Source: Betaproteobacteria bacterium (lineage in GTDB: Bacteria > Pseudomonadota > Gammaproteobacteria > Burkholderiales > Burkholderiaceae_F). Taken from it: a stretch of 38,238 nt of DNA. The position numbers and the translations under genes are program-made. Positions 25,422 through 33,577 of this stretch are shown here, in pieces. Location of the stretch: the NCBI GenBank assembly GCA_005882215.1, contig VBCK01000140.1:1-38238 (forward strand). Direction: 5' to 3'. The notes below the pieces were generated by a model. The model was given only the letters and a program-made list of their open reading frames with translations, did no database searches and had not been told where the DNA came from. Position 1 is the first letter of the stretch, and every line of letters begins with the position of its first letter.

Positions 25422-26261
25422 ATGGACATGCCAGACCCGAATGGCCCCCGACCGCGTGTGACGTGCACGAGTTGCGTCGTGCGCGAGTTGTGCCTGCCCC
25501 CCGGGCTGTCGCGCAACGAGCTCGAGAGCGCCGAGCAGCTGGTCTCGACGCGCCTGCGCATCCGGGGCGGCGGCGCGCTGTACCGTTGCGGGGACGCGTT
25601 CAAATCGCTTTACGTGGTCTGGCGGGGGTCTGTGAAGAGCACCGTGACGTCGGACGATGCCCGCGAACAGATCACCGGCTTTCACATGCCGGGCGACATG
25701 ATGGGCTTCGACGGCCTTGGTGCCGGGTCGCATACCTGCGACGCGGTGGCGCTGGAGGACAGCGAGGTTTGCGTATTTCCGTACAGCCGGATCGACGGCG
25801 CGGATGCGGTGCTGCCGGCGCTGCGCAGGCATTTCTACCAGCAGATGAGCCGCGAACTCGTCCGCAAGCACGAGTCGATGCTGATGCTGGGGAGCATGCG
25901 CGCGGACGAACGGCTTGCGACCTTCCTGCTGAAGCTGTCGGATCGCTTCGATGCGCTCGGCTACTCGAGGCGGGAATTCGTCTTGCGAATGACGCGCGCC
26001 GACATCGGCAGCTTCCTGGGAATCACGCTTGAAACGGTCAGCCGCGTGATGTCGCAGTTTGCGAGGCAGGGCTTGATCGATTTTCCCGGATTGAAGCGGG
26101 TCAGGATCGCCGACCGCGAGGGACTGGGCCGGGTAGCGCTCGGGCGGGAAGCGGCACCGGACCGTGGGTGCGGGCCGGCCGCTGACGCACGGGCCGGCGG
26201 CATCGCGCAACGGCGGGCGACGAAGGCGGTCCGCGTGCCCGTTGTCGAGGCATTTGCCTAG
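25422..26261 (+). CDS. FNR/ANR-type [4Fe-4S] oxygen-responsive regulator
   Basis: A 279-residue Crp/Fnr-family activator. N-terminal cysteines C15, C18 and C24 (CTSCVVRELC) plus C106 in SHTCDAVAL reproduce the C-x2-C-x5-C and distal Cys arrangement that holds the oxygen-labile cluster in FNR. The effector domain has the FHMPGDMMGFDGLG signature. The helix-turn-helix reads TRADIGSFLGITLETVSRVM; its E..SR recognition residues are those that read TTGAT half-sites. The ATG follows CGGAG at good spacing. A C-terminal tail of about 40 residues (RGCGPAADARAGG onward) is longer than usual. It probably makes anaerobic or micro-oxic control part of this locus. Confidence 0.93.
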   Translation: MDMPDPNGPRPRVTCTSCVVRELCLPPGLSRNELESAEQLVSTRLRIRGGGALYRCGDAFKSLYVVWRGSVKSTVTSDDAREQITGFHMPGDMMGFDGLGAGSHTCDAVALEDSEVCVFPYSRIDGADAVLPALRRHFYQQMSRELVRKHESMLMLGSMRADERLATFLLKLSDRFDALGYSRREFVLRMTRADIGSFLGITLETVSRVMSQFARQGLIDFPGLKRVRIADREGLGRVALGREAAPDRGCGPAADARAGGIAQRRATKAVRVPVVEAFA

Positions 26262-26273
26262 CGCGCGGGATCT

Positions 26274-26307
26274 GCTCCCGACGCTGCGGCTGATCGTGGG
26301 CGGGAGC
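26274..26307. terminator. Hairpin between convergent genes
   Basis: GCTCCCG (26274-26280) pairs perfectly with CGGGAGC (26301-26307) around a 20-base loop, between the FNR-type stop (26261) and the stop of the minus-strand gene ending at 26323. The position suits a shared bidirectional terminator. The loop is long and no T tract follows, so the call is tentative. Confidence 0.35.
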
Positions 26308-26322
26308 GCGCGAGGCAAGGAT

Positions 26323-26937
26323 CTATTGCGGGAATCGGGTCAGACTTTTGCCGTCTTTCGGGATGGGGTAGCGCGCGACGTTCAGCTGCATCGCGAGCAA
26401 CGCGTAATAGCCGTTGATCCCGGTCAGATCCACGACGCCCCTCTTGCCGAAGCGCCGATCGGCGCGTTCGAACGTGGTATCGGACACCCGCTTGGTCCTG
26501 TTCAGCTCGGTCAGAAAGTCGTAGACGATCCGCTCGTCATCGCTCATCGTCTCCGGCCGCCGTCCGTCGGCGATCGCGTCGATCACGTCCCGCTGGATTC
26601 CCGCCTTCAAGGCGAGCGGGTAGTGGACGTACCATTCGTAGTCCTGTGTCCACTCGCGGGCGGCGATCAGGATGGCGAACTCGCTCAGCACGCTCCCGAT
26701 CGCGGCGTTGAACCGCAGGTAGTCGCCCATCGCCCGCGCGTGGTTCATCAGTTGCGGGCTGTGCATCATCGGTTCGAACGGACCGAACACCGGCACCTTG
26801 CGCGCTGCCTTGAAGTCCTCGGCCGCCTGCTTCTGCTGGTCCGTGTACTTTTCCGGGGCAATCGTCGGCAGCCGTTCCTCGGCGAGGGCGGCGTGGATGA
26901 GCGTCGCCGCTAGCAGGATCACAAGCGCTGGTTTCAT
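26323..26937 (-). CDS. Secreted carboxymuconolactone decarboxylase (CMD/AhpD-like) family protein
   Basis: A 204-residue protein with a signal peptide: MKPALVILLAATLIHAALA, cleavage before EERLP. The mature part is the all-helical CMD fold: PQLMNHARAMGDYLRFNAA, then ILIAAREWTQDYEWYVHYPL with the Glu, Trp and His pattern of the CMD active-site helix, and DERIVYDFLTEL. The CxxC of peroxidase-type AhpD members is missing, so peroxidase activity through a disulfide is unlikely. GGGAG precedes the ATG. It is convergent with the FNR-type gene and divergent from the Ser/Thr kinase. The physiological substrate cannot be read from sequence. Confidence 0.82.
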   Translation of the reverse strand: MKPALVILLAATLIHAALAEERLPTIAPEKYTDQQKQAAEDFKAARKVPVFGPFEPMMHSPQLMNHARAMGDYLRFNAAIGSVLSEFAILIAAREWTQDYEWYVHYPLALKAGIQRDVIDAIADGRRPETMSDDERIVYDFLTELNRTKRVSDTTFERADRRFGKRGVVDLTGINGYYALLAMQLNVARYPIPKDGKSLTRFPQ

Positions 26938-27165
26938 TTCGAGTCTCCCGATCTGGTTTGTACGCCGGCGGCAATCGCGCCGGCTTGCGCCGCGGCCGCG
27001 CGCCAGGGTAGATTTTGAATTGAAGCCGGGCAGACCGAAGCGATCTGATCGGCGTGACGGCGTTCATGCTCAAAGGCGCGCAAAATATCGATTTTGCGAT
27101 CCCAGCCGAGGATTTCTGGAAGCAAGGTACTTGGCTTTTCATTCGCCTGTCGCGGAGCGCTGATC
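26938..27165. promoter_or_regulatory. Divergent gap between the CMD-family gene and the Ser/Thr kinase gene
   Basis: These 228 bases hold the promoters of both neighbours. The kinase frame stays open back to an ATG at 27094, but the intervening residues have no family resemblance, so the GTG at 27166 with GGAG about nine bases upstream was preferred. No clear promoter pair or repeat was recognised. Confidence 0.3.
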
Positions 27166-29862
27166 GTGCTGTCGCCAGAGCAGTTGACCCGGATGAGCCG
27201 GCTGCTCGATCAGGCGCTGCCGCTCGGCCGGGAGGAGCGGCAACGCTGGCTGGATACCCTGCCGGCCGAACACCGCGATCTGGCGTTGCCGCTGCGAGAG
27301 GCTCTGTCGGCGTGGCCGCACGAGCACGATTCGAGCGCGCTGACGACCTTGCCCGGGCTCGGCCTCGGTCATCGGGGCGGCAGCGGCGACTCGATCAGCA
27401 CCGGCTCGCACATCGGCCCGTACAAGCTGGTGCGCCAACTCGGGGTCGGGGGTATGGCCGAGGTCTGGCTGGCGCAGCGGGCCGATGGAGCCATGAAGCG
27501 CGAGGTGGCGCTGAAGCTGCCGTCACTCACCCGGCTGCGGGAGGATCTTGCCCAACGCTTCGCCCGCGAACGCGACATCCTGGCTGCGCTGGAGCACGCG
27601 AACATCGCGCGCCTGTATGACGCCGGAGTCAGCCCCGGCGGGTTGCCGTATCTCGCGATGGAATACGTGGCGGGCCAGCCGCTGACCGACTGGTGTGATG
27701 CGCACCGGCAGGATTTGCGGGAACGGTTAAGCCTCTTTCTGCAGGTGCTGGACGCCGTTCAATACGCCCACGAGCGCCGGGTGCTGCACCGGGATATAAA
27801 GCCCTCGAACATACTGGTGACCGAACCGGGCCAGGTTCGCCTGCTGGACTTCGGAGTCGCAAAGTTTCTGGCCGAAGACGAGCCGGACCCTCAGCTTACC
27901 CAGATCTATGGCCAGGTGCTGACGCCGGAGTACGCCAGTCCGGAGCTGTTGCTGGGCGAGCCGGCCGAGGTCGCCAGTGACATCTACGCACTCGGGGTCG
28001 TGCTGAACGAATTGCTGGCGGGCACTCGCCCCTACGGGCTCAGGCCAGGCGCCTCGCGGACGCTGCTGGAGCAGGCGGTGATCGAAGCGCGGGTGCACAA
28101 GCCAAGTACCCAGCTCACCGAGCAGGCCGCCCTGGTGCGGGCCGGCACGGCCGAGCAGCTGGCCCGCCGGTTGCGCGGGGACCTGGACGCGATCGTACTG
28201 AAGGCGCTGGCGAAGCGGCCGGCGGACCGCTACGCCAGCGCGGCAGCGCTGAGCGATGACCTTCAGCGCTACCTGAACGGCGAGCCGGTCCAGGCCAGGC
28301 CGAATCGGCTCGCGTATCGAATGGCGAAGTTCGTTGTGCGTCATCGTGCCGGGTCCGCCGCGGCGGCCGCCGGGGTCGTGCTGGCAGCGGGCGCGATCGG
28401 CTACGCACTGACGGGACTGCCTTCGAGCCAGAGCGGATCCAGCCCGGCCGCTGCGGCCTCGTCGCTCGCCCCGGCCCACGCGACTGCGACGTCGTCGGCC
28501 GGCGACAAGTCGATCGCGGTACTGCCCTTCCTCGACATGAGCGAAAAAAGGGACCAGGAGTACTTCTCCGACGGCCTGACCGAGGAGCTGATCGACCAGC
28601 TCTCGCGCAACCGCGAATTGAGAGTGATCGCGCGAACTTCGTCGTTCCAGTTCAAAGGCAGGAACGAAGACGTGCGCGTGATCGCGCAGAAGCTCGGAGT
28701 GGCCTATGTTCTGGAAGGCAGCGTTCGCAAGTCCGGCGGCTCGCTGCGCATCACCTCACAGCTGATTCGCGCCTCCGACGGCTCGCACGCCTGGTCGCAG
28801 ACCTATGAACGCAGCTTCAGCGACATCTTCAAAGTCCAGGACGAAATCTCCGCAACCGTTTCTCAAGCGCTCAACGTCACATTGAACCCGGGTAGCGCCC
28901 ATTGGCAGAGCCACAGGACGGATACCGAGGCCTACAACCAGTTGCTCCAGGGCAACTACCTGGCCGATCACAACACGCGGGAAGATTCCGCCAAGGCGAT
29001 CGTTTTCTACCAGGCGGCCATCAGGCTGGACCCTAACTACGCTCTGGCCTGGGCCAAACTTGCCAACGCGAGCATGCACCAGGCATCGATCGGCTGGGTT
29101 TCCATCCCCGAGGGCATCGCCCGTGCCCGCGACGCCTTGCGACGCGCCCTCGACATCGACCCGGACCTCGCGTACGGGCACCGCGTTCGAGGCAACCTGC
29201 TGGAGGAGTTCGACTGGAACTGGGCGCAGGCCGAATCCGAGTATCAGCGTGCGCTGGCACTGGACCCGAACGACCTGCACGTGCGGATCGCGCTGGCGGA
29301 TTTGAAGGCGATACGGTCCGGCGAGTTCGGCGAGCGCATCGAATATTCCCGTCAGGCGCTCGCGCGTGATCCTCTGGACACGCATGAGCGCTGGAGCGTC
29401 GGATGGGCGCTTCTGGGCGCGGGCCGGTTCCAGGAATCCGAGGCCACCTTGCGCAATCTGGTGGAGTTGAACCCGGCTTTCGCCGGCGGGCCTTCCTTTC
29501 TCGGGCTGTCCCTGCTGCTGCTGAACCGACACTCCGAAGCCCTGGCCGCCGTGAACAAAGAGAGCGACGAGACGTTCCGGCTTTCCAGCTCGCCTGCCGT
29601 CTATTGGGCATTGGGCCGGCGAGCGGAATCGAACGCCGCGCTGGGCGAGCTCAAGCGAAAGTATGCGGCCAGCTCGGCCTACAACATCGCCGAGATGTAC
29701 GCCTACCGGGGCCAGTCCGATGCCGCATTCGGCTGGCTCGAACGCGCCTACCGTCAGCGCGATCCCGGCATGGAGATGGTGAAGATCGACCCGCTGCTGC
29801 GGAACCTTCACGCCGATTCCAGGTTTCAAACTGTGCTGGCCAGGATGAATCTGGCCGATTAA
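27166..29862 (+). CDS. Ser/Thr protein kinase fused to TolB-like domain and TPR repeats
   Basis: An 898-residue membrane protein from a GTG start. Order: a helical N-terminal segment (LSPEQLTRMSRLLDQALPL), a PknB-type kinase domain with Gly-loop LGVGGMAEVW (about 91-100), catalytic Lys in VALKLP, HRDIKPSNIL, LDFGVAK and SPELLLGE, one transmembrane helix (about 395-416), an Ala/Ser linker, then a TolB/FlgO-like domain (about 448-560: SIAVLPFLDMSEKRDQEYF, VRKSGGSLRITSQLI) and about six TPR-like repeats to the C-terminus (AAIRLDPNYALAWAKLANAS and so on). The cytoplasmic kinase is joined to a presumably periplasmic TPR scaffold. This fusion is known mainly in Acidobacteria, Xanthomonadales and some Betaproteobacteria. 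The substrate is unknown. Confidence 0.88.
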   Translation: MLSPEQLTRMSRLLDQALPLGREERQRWLDTLPAEHRDLALPLREALSAWPHEHDSSALTTLPGLGLGHRGGSGDSISTGSHIGPYKLVRQLGVGGMAEVWLAQRADGAMKREVALKLPSLTRLREDLAQRFARERDILAALEHANIARLYDAGVSPGGLPYLAMEYVAGQPLTDWCDAHRQDLRERLSLFLQVLDAVQYAHERRVLHRDIKPSNILVTEPGQVRLLDFGVAKFLAEDEPDPQLTQIYGQVLTPEYASPELLLGEPAEVASDIYALGVVLNELLAGTRPYGLRPGASRTLLEQAVIEARVHKPSTQLTEQAALVRAGTAEQLARRLRGDLDAIVLKALAKRPADRYASAAALSDDLQRYLNGEPVQARPNRLAYRMAKFVVRHRAGSAAAAAGVVLAAGAIGYALTGLPSSQSGSSPAAAASSLAPAHATATSSAGDKSIAVLPFLDMSEKRDQEYFSDGLTEELIDQLSRNRELRVIARTSSFQFKGRNEDVRVIAQKLGVAYVLEGSVRKSGGSLRITSQLIRASDGSHAWSQTYERSFSDIFKVQDEISATVSQALNVTLNPGSAHWQSHRTDTEAYNQLLQGNYLADHNTREDSAKAIVFYQAAIRLDPNYALAWAKLANASMHQASIGWVSIPEGIARARDALRRALDIDPDLAYGHRVRGNLLEEFDWNWAQAESEYQRALALDPNDLHVRIALADLKAIRSGEFGERIEYSRQALARDPLDTHERWSVGWALLGAGRFQESEATLRNLVELNPAFAGGPSFLGLSLLLLNRHSEALAAVNKESDETFRLSSSPAVYWALGRRAESNAALGELKRKYAASSAYNIAEMYAYRGQSDAAFGWLERAYRQRDPGMEMVKIDPLLRNLHADSRFQTVLARMNLAD

Positions 29863-29870
29863 GCGCGGGC

Positions 29871-30704
29871 ATGGACGTCAGCTTCCCCGACGGCGAAACG
29901 GTTCCGGCGCTGGGCCTGGGCACCTACCGGATGGGCGAATCGAGCCGATCGCGCGAGCAGGAGATCGCGACCTTGCAGCTCGGGCTCGATTCGGGCGTGC
30001 GCGTGGTCGACACGGCCGAGATGTATGGCGATGGTGGCGCCGAAAGGGTGGTTGGCGAGGCGCTGCGCGGCGGGCGCCGTGACAAGGCCTTCATCGTCAC
30101 CAAAGTGCTGCCCTCCAACGCCGGGCGGCGCCGCCTGGCCGCGGCCTGCGAGCGGAGCCTGGCGCGTCTTTCGATCGACCGGATCGACCTGTATCTGTTG
30201 CACTGGCGCGGCGCCACGCCGCTGGCCGAAACGGTCGAGGCGTTCGAGCAGTTGGTGCAGCAGGGCCGGATCGCCCGCTGGGGCGTCAGCAATTTCGATG
30301 TCGATGACATGCGGGAGCTGTACCAGCTGGCCGCTGGGACCCGTTGCGCCGCCGACCAGGTCTACTACTCGGCCTCGCGGCGCGGAGTCGAGTTCGACCT
30401 GCTGCCCTTGTTGCGCTCGCAGCGCGTTCCGCTGATGGCTTACTGCCCGTTCGACGAGGGAAGAATTCTGAGCGACCGCACATTGGCGGCTATCGGTCGC
30501 AAGCACGGAGTCGGGAGCGCGCAGGTGGCGCTCGCGTGGCTGCTGGCCAAACCGGGCGTCGTCGCGATCCCCAAGGCGGGGACTGCGGAGCATCTGCGCG
30601 AGAACCTGGCCGCCACGAGCCTTAAGCTGGACGCCGAGGACTTCGAGCAGATCGATCGGCATTGGCCGCCCCCCGCTCGAAAACACGGGCTTGCCGTCGT
30701 CTGA
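29871..30704 (+). CDS. Aldo/keto reductase
   Basis: A 277-residue cytoplasmic NADPH-dependent oxidoreductase of the AKR (beta/alpha)8 barrel. The catalytic tetrad is complete: D47 and Y52 in VVDTAEMYGDGG, K78 in FIVTKVLP and H111 in LYLLHWRG. Signature segments RIARWGVSNFDVDDM and GVVAIPKAGTAEHLREN (NADP binding) are present. Length is normal for bacterial AKR5-type enzymes. The ATG begins nine bases after the stop of the kinase gene, so the two could be co-transcribed. The substrate is not evident. Confidence 0.93.
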   Translation: MDVSFPDGETVPALGLGTYRMGESSRSREQEIATLQLGLDSGVRVVDTAEMYGDGGAERVVGEALRGGRRDKAFIVTKVLPSNAGRRRLAAACERSLARLSIDRIDLYLLHWRGATPLAETVEAFEQLVQQGRIARWGVSNFDVDDMRELYQLAAGTRCAADQVYYSASRRGVEFDLLPLLRSQRVPLMAYCPFDEGRILSDRTLAAIGRKHGVGSAQVALAWLLAKPGVVAIPKAGTAEHLRENLAATSLKLDAEDFEQIDRHWPPPARKHGLAVV

Positions 30705-30745
30705 AAGCTTTCCCACAGAAGCGGCATGGTGTAGCGTCCACGCCC

Positions 30746-32575
30746 ATGACGACCGTGTCCGCGCCCGTACCGTCAGTTCGACGCTGGCAGTGGCTGCCCG
30801 TGCCGGGCACCTGGAAGTACCACGCGTTTCTGGCGGCGGTGGGCCTGTTCGTGCTCGGTCCGCTCGGAGGCTTGGCCGCGTCGTACATGAATTTCTCGAT
30901 CGGCTTTTACGTCAGCGGCCAGGTGCTGGCCGGGATCCTCGGCTCGACGGTCACGTTCGGCTATGGCGCCGACGGCAAGCACGGCGCCAACTACATCCAG
31001 ACGATTGCGGCCTCGGTCGCGCAGATGAGCGCGATGGCGGTGGTGTTGCAGGCGATGGTCTGGCTGGGTTTGCCGCAGCCGCCGGTGTGGAAGGCACTGC
31101 TGTATCTGACCTGCATCGGGATGTTCGGGGTCGGCGTCGGGATGCTGCTGACGCCGATCCTGGTGGATCGGATGCAGCTCACTTATCCGTCCGGCCTCGC
31201 AGTGGCCAACATTCTGCGGGCGCTCACCGACCCGGTGCTGCTGCGCCGCTCGGTTGCGACGTTGGGCTCGGGCATGTTGACGGGTTTCACGGGTGGGATC
31301 CTCACGAGCTCGATCGCGTGGCTCGGCAAGACCGGCCTGAGCACTGCGACGTTCGGCGCCGGCATGATCGTCGGCGCAAGGATCGCGCTCCCGGTCATCG
31401 TCGCCGGTTTGACCGGCTACGGGCTCACCCCGTTCTTTATCTCGATCGGCTGGCTGCACGCGGGTGACCCGTTCCGCAAGATCACGTTTCTGATCGGGCT
31501 GGGATTGATCCTGGGGGCAAGCCTGATCGACGTGTCGCTGATCCTGTGGGAAGCGGCGCGCCGTCTCAGAAACGGCTCCAAGCCTGCCGACGAGGCGACG
31601 GCCCCGGTTCCCGAGCTGGAGCCTTGGAAGAAGACCAACCCGCGTCGTCTGGTTCTATGGGTACTCGCCTGGGGCGCCGGCATCGCGGTAACCGGAACCA
31701 CCCTGATGGGCGTGCCGCTCGGCTCTGTGCTGTTCGCGCTGGCCCTGGCCGTCGTGCTGGTGCTGGTCACCGGCATCGCAACCGGAATGACGGACAACAC
31801 GCCGATTTCCTCGGCCTTCGTGGTTACGGTGATACTGCTGGCCGCGCTCGGACTGCGCGACCCCGGCATGGGGATGATCGCGGCCACCGTGGTGCTGGTG
31901 TCGTGCGGCGTCGCTGCCGACATGCAACAGGACCGGTCGACCGGCTGGCGCCTGGGCACCAACCGCACGATCCAGTTCCGCTATCAGGTGGGCGGAATTC
32001 TGGTCGGAGCCGTGATGGCGGTCGTGTACGCGCGACTGTTCATGAGCGCTTACCCGGTGTTAGCGGTCGATCAGACCTCGATACCGGCCGACCAGCAGCC
32101 GGTGGCCTGGGCTTCGGCGATGACTTACAAGTTCGTGGGCGCGCTGCGCAGCCTGACCGACGACAAGCCGTACCAGAGAACCGCGATCTGGATCGGGATC
32201 GGGATCGGGGCGGCGGTGCAGATCGCGCGCCTGGCGCTGCGGGCGAGCCGTGCGTATCGGAGCCTCGTAGCCGAAAGCCGTGTCGGCTACGCAATCGGTT
32301 TCGCGCTCGATGCGTTCGTCTTGCCGTCGCCGTACGCCTACGCGTTCGGATTCTTCCTGAACCTGTCGGGGTCGGCCTGGTTCGGAGCGGGCGGCGCTTT
32401 CTCGAGCTTGTATAACACCTGGAGCGAACGGCGCGGACGCCGCGCCGGCGAGGCGGCTCCGTTGCCTTCCGACATGAGTCCCACTTCTCTGGTCGGCGGC
32501 GGCCTGATCGCCGGCGACGCCCTGGCGGCGCTCACCCTCGGCCTTATAGGGTTGACACACACGTTGCTGGGTTGA
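30746..32575 (+). CDS. OPT-family transporter
   Basis: A 609-residue integral membrane protein with about 14-16 hydrophobic helices, such as YHAFLAAVGLFVLGPLGGLA and PLGSVLFALALAVVLVLVTG. The features MNFSIGFYVSGQVLAGILGS, MQLTYPSGLAVANILRAL and GGILVGAVMAVVYARLF match the oligopeptide transporter (OPT) family, which moves peptides or metal-ligand complexes by proton coupling. The hydrophilic break near residues 270-300 (RRLRNGSKPADEATAPVPEL) separates the halves. The ATG at 30746 was chosen because the frame upstream overlaps the aldo/keto reductase end without family match. The substrate is unknown; bacterial members are often annotated only as OPT family. Confidence 0.9.
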   Translation: MTTVSAPVPSVRRWQWLPVPGTWKYHAFLAAVGLFVLGPLGGLAASYMNFSIGFYVSGQVLAGILGSTVTFGYGADGKHGANYIQTIAASVAQMSAMAVVLQAMVWLGLPQPPVWKALLYLTCIGMFGVGVGMLLTPILVDRMQLTYPSGLAVANILRALTDPVLLRRSVATLGSGMLTGFTGGILTSSIAWLGKTGLSTATFGAGMIVGARIALPVIVAGLTGYGLTPFFISIGWLHAGDPFRKITFLIGLGLILGASLIDVSLILWEAARRLRNGSKPADEATAPVPELEPWKKTNPRRLVLWVLAWGAGIAVTGTTLMGVPLGSVLFALALAVVLVLVTGIATGMTDNTPISSAFVVTVILLAALGLRDPGMGMIAATVVLVSCGVAADMQQDRSTGWRLGTNRTIQFRYQVGGILVGAVMAVVYARLFMSAYPVLAVDQTSIPADQQPVAWASAMTYKFVGALRSLTDDKPYQRTAIWIGIGIGAAVQIARLALRASRAYRSLVAESRVGYAIGFALDAFVLPSPYAYAFGFFLNLSGSAWFGAGGAFSSLYNTWSERRGRRAGEAAPLPSDMSPTSLVGGGLIAGDALAALTLGLIGLTHTLLG

Positions 32576-32677
32576 GCGTCCCTCCGACGCAACAGCTGCG
32601 CTTGCGCTGCACGGCCCGTAGTACTGTAACGGGAACGAAAAATTTGGCGAAAGCGCCCGCCTTCGCCTGCGTTGCCC

Positions 32678-33577
32678 ATGCCAAGCCCGACCGACCACCG
32701 GCCCGCCGCCGACCGCGGCGCCCGGCCCGGCACGAATCACGATATTCGGCCCGCTGGCAGCCGCTCCCGGGGCCGTCCGGTCTGGCGCGTCGGCGACATC
32801 GACTTCACGCGTGCCGATGCGCGTCACCGGTCCGACACGACACTGTTCTACCTTCTGACCGGCGCCTCATTCGTCGAGAGCGGCTCCGAGTTGTATACGC
32901 GCAACCTGCTCACGTATTACCGCGATGTTCCGCAGATCGCCGACTGGCTCACCAACGTGTGGGAGCCCGAGGAGTTGCAGCACGGGGCTGCGTTGCGCGC
33001 CTACGTTCAGGCCGTCTGGCCCGAGTTCGATTGGCACAAGGCTTATCAGGGCTTTATCGCAGAGTACTCGCAAGCCGCCTCGCCAGAGGCGTTCGAGGCC
33101 ACGCCACATCTTGAACTGGCCGCCCGCTGCATGATCGAGACCGGCACCGCGACCCTTTACCGGATGTTGCATGACTACGCGCAGGAACCGGTGCTGCGTC
33201 GGATACTGGCGAGCATCCGCGACGACGAGGTCAGCCACTTTAAGCACTTCCTTCAATTTTTCCGTGCCGGCCGGGCGCGCGAAGGCAACCGGCGAATGAG
33301 AGTCGCATGGGCGATCGGACGCAGGGTGCGAGAGACGCGCTCGGACGATGCCTGGATTGCGTTCCGCCACGCCTTCGAGGTGCGCAACCCGGGGCGCCGC
33401 TGCCTGCAAGGCGATTTCGAGCAATGGCAGTCCGAGCTGCACTCCATCATGCGGCGCCGCTTCCCGCTCCGCATGGCGGCCGACATGCTGATCGCGCCAC
33501 TTGCGTTGCCGCTGCTGATCCGGCGGCTCGTGCGCCGCGTCGCCGAGGCAGGCCTGCGTCGCGTTCTGTTTGCATGA
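32678..33577 (+). CDS. Ferritin-like di-iron protein (fatty-acid-desaturase-2 related)
   Basis: A 299-residue helical protein. It shows a complete carboxylate di-iron site: E67 (SFVESGSELY), E99 and H102 (EPEELQHG), E154 (CMIETGTATLY), E184 and H187 (DDEVSHFKHF). This is the ferritin-like/ribonucleotide reductase-type bundle; spacing resembles soluble acyl-ACP desaturases. The first about 35 residues are basic and disordered-looking. The C-terminus ends with the hydrophobic RMAADMLIAPLALPLLI, a possible membrane anchor. It overlaps the phosphoesterase gene by four bases (ATGA). It may oxidise or desaturate a lipid; that is inferred from fold and neighbour. An alternative TTG start lies two codons upstream. 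Confidence 0.8.
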   Translation: MPSPTDHRPAADRGARPGTNHDIRPAGSRSRGRPVWRVGDIDFTRADARHRSDTTLFYLLTGASFVESGSELYTRNLLTYYRDVPQIADWLTNVWEPEELQHGAALRAYVQAVWPEFDWHKAYQGFIAEYSQAASPEAFEATPHLELAARCMIETGTATLYRMLHDYAQEPVLRRILASIRDDEVSHFKHFLQFFRAGRAREGNRRMRVAWAIGRRVRETRSDDAWIAFRHAFEVRNPGRRCLQGDFEQWQSELHSIMRRRFPLRMAADMLIAPLALPLLIRRLVRRVAEAGLRRVLFA

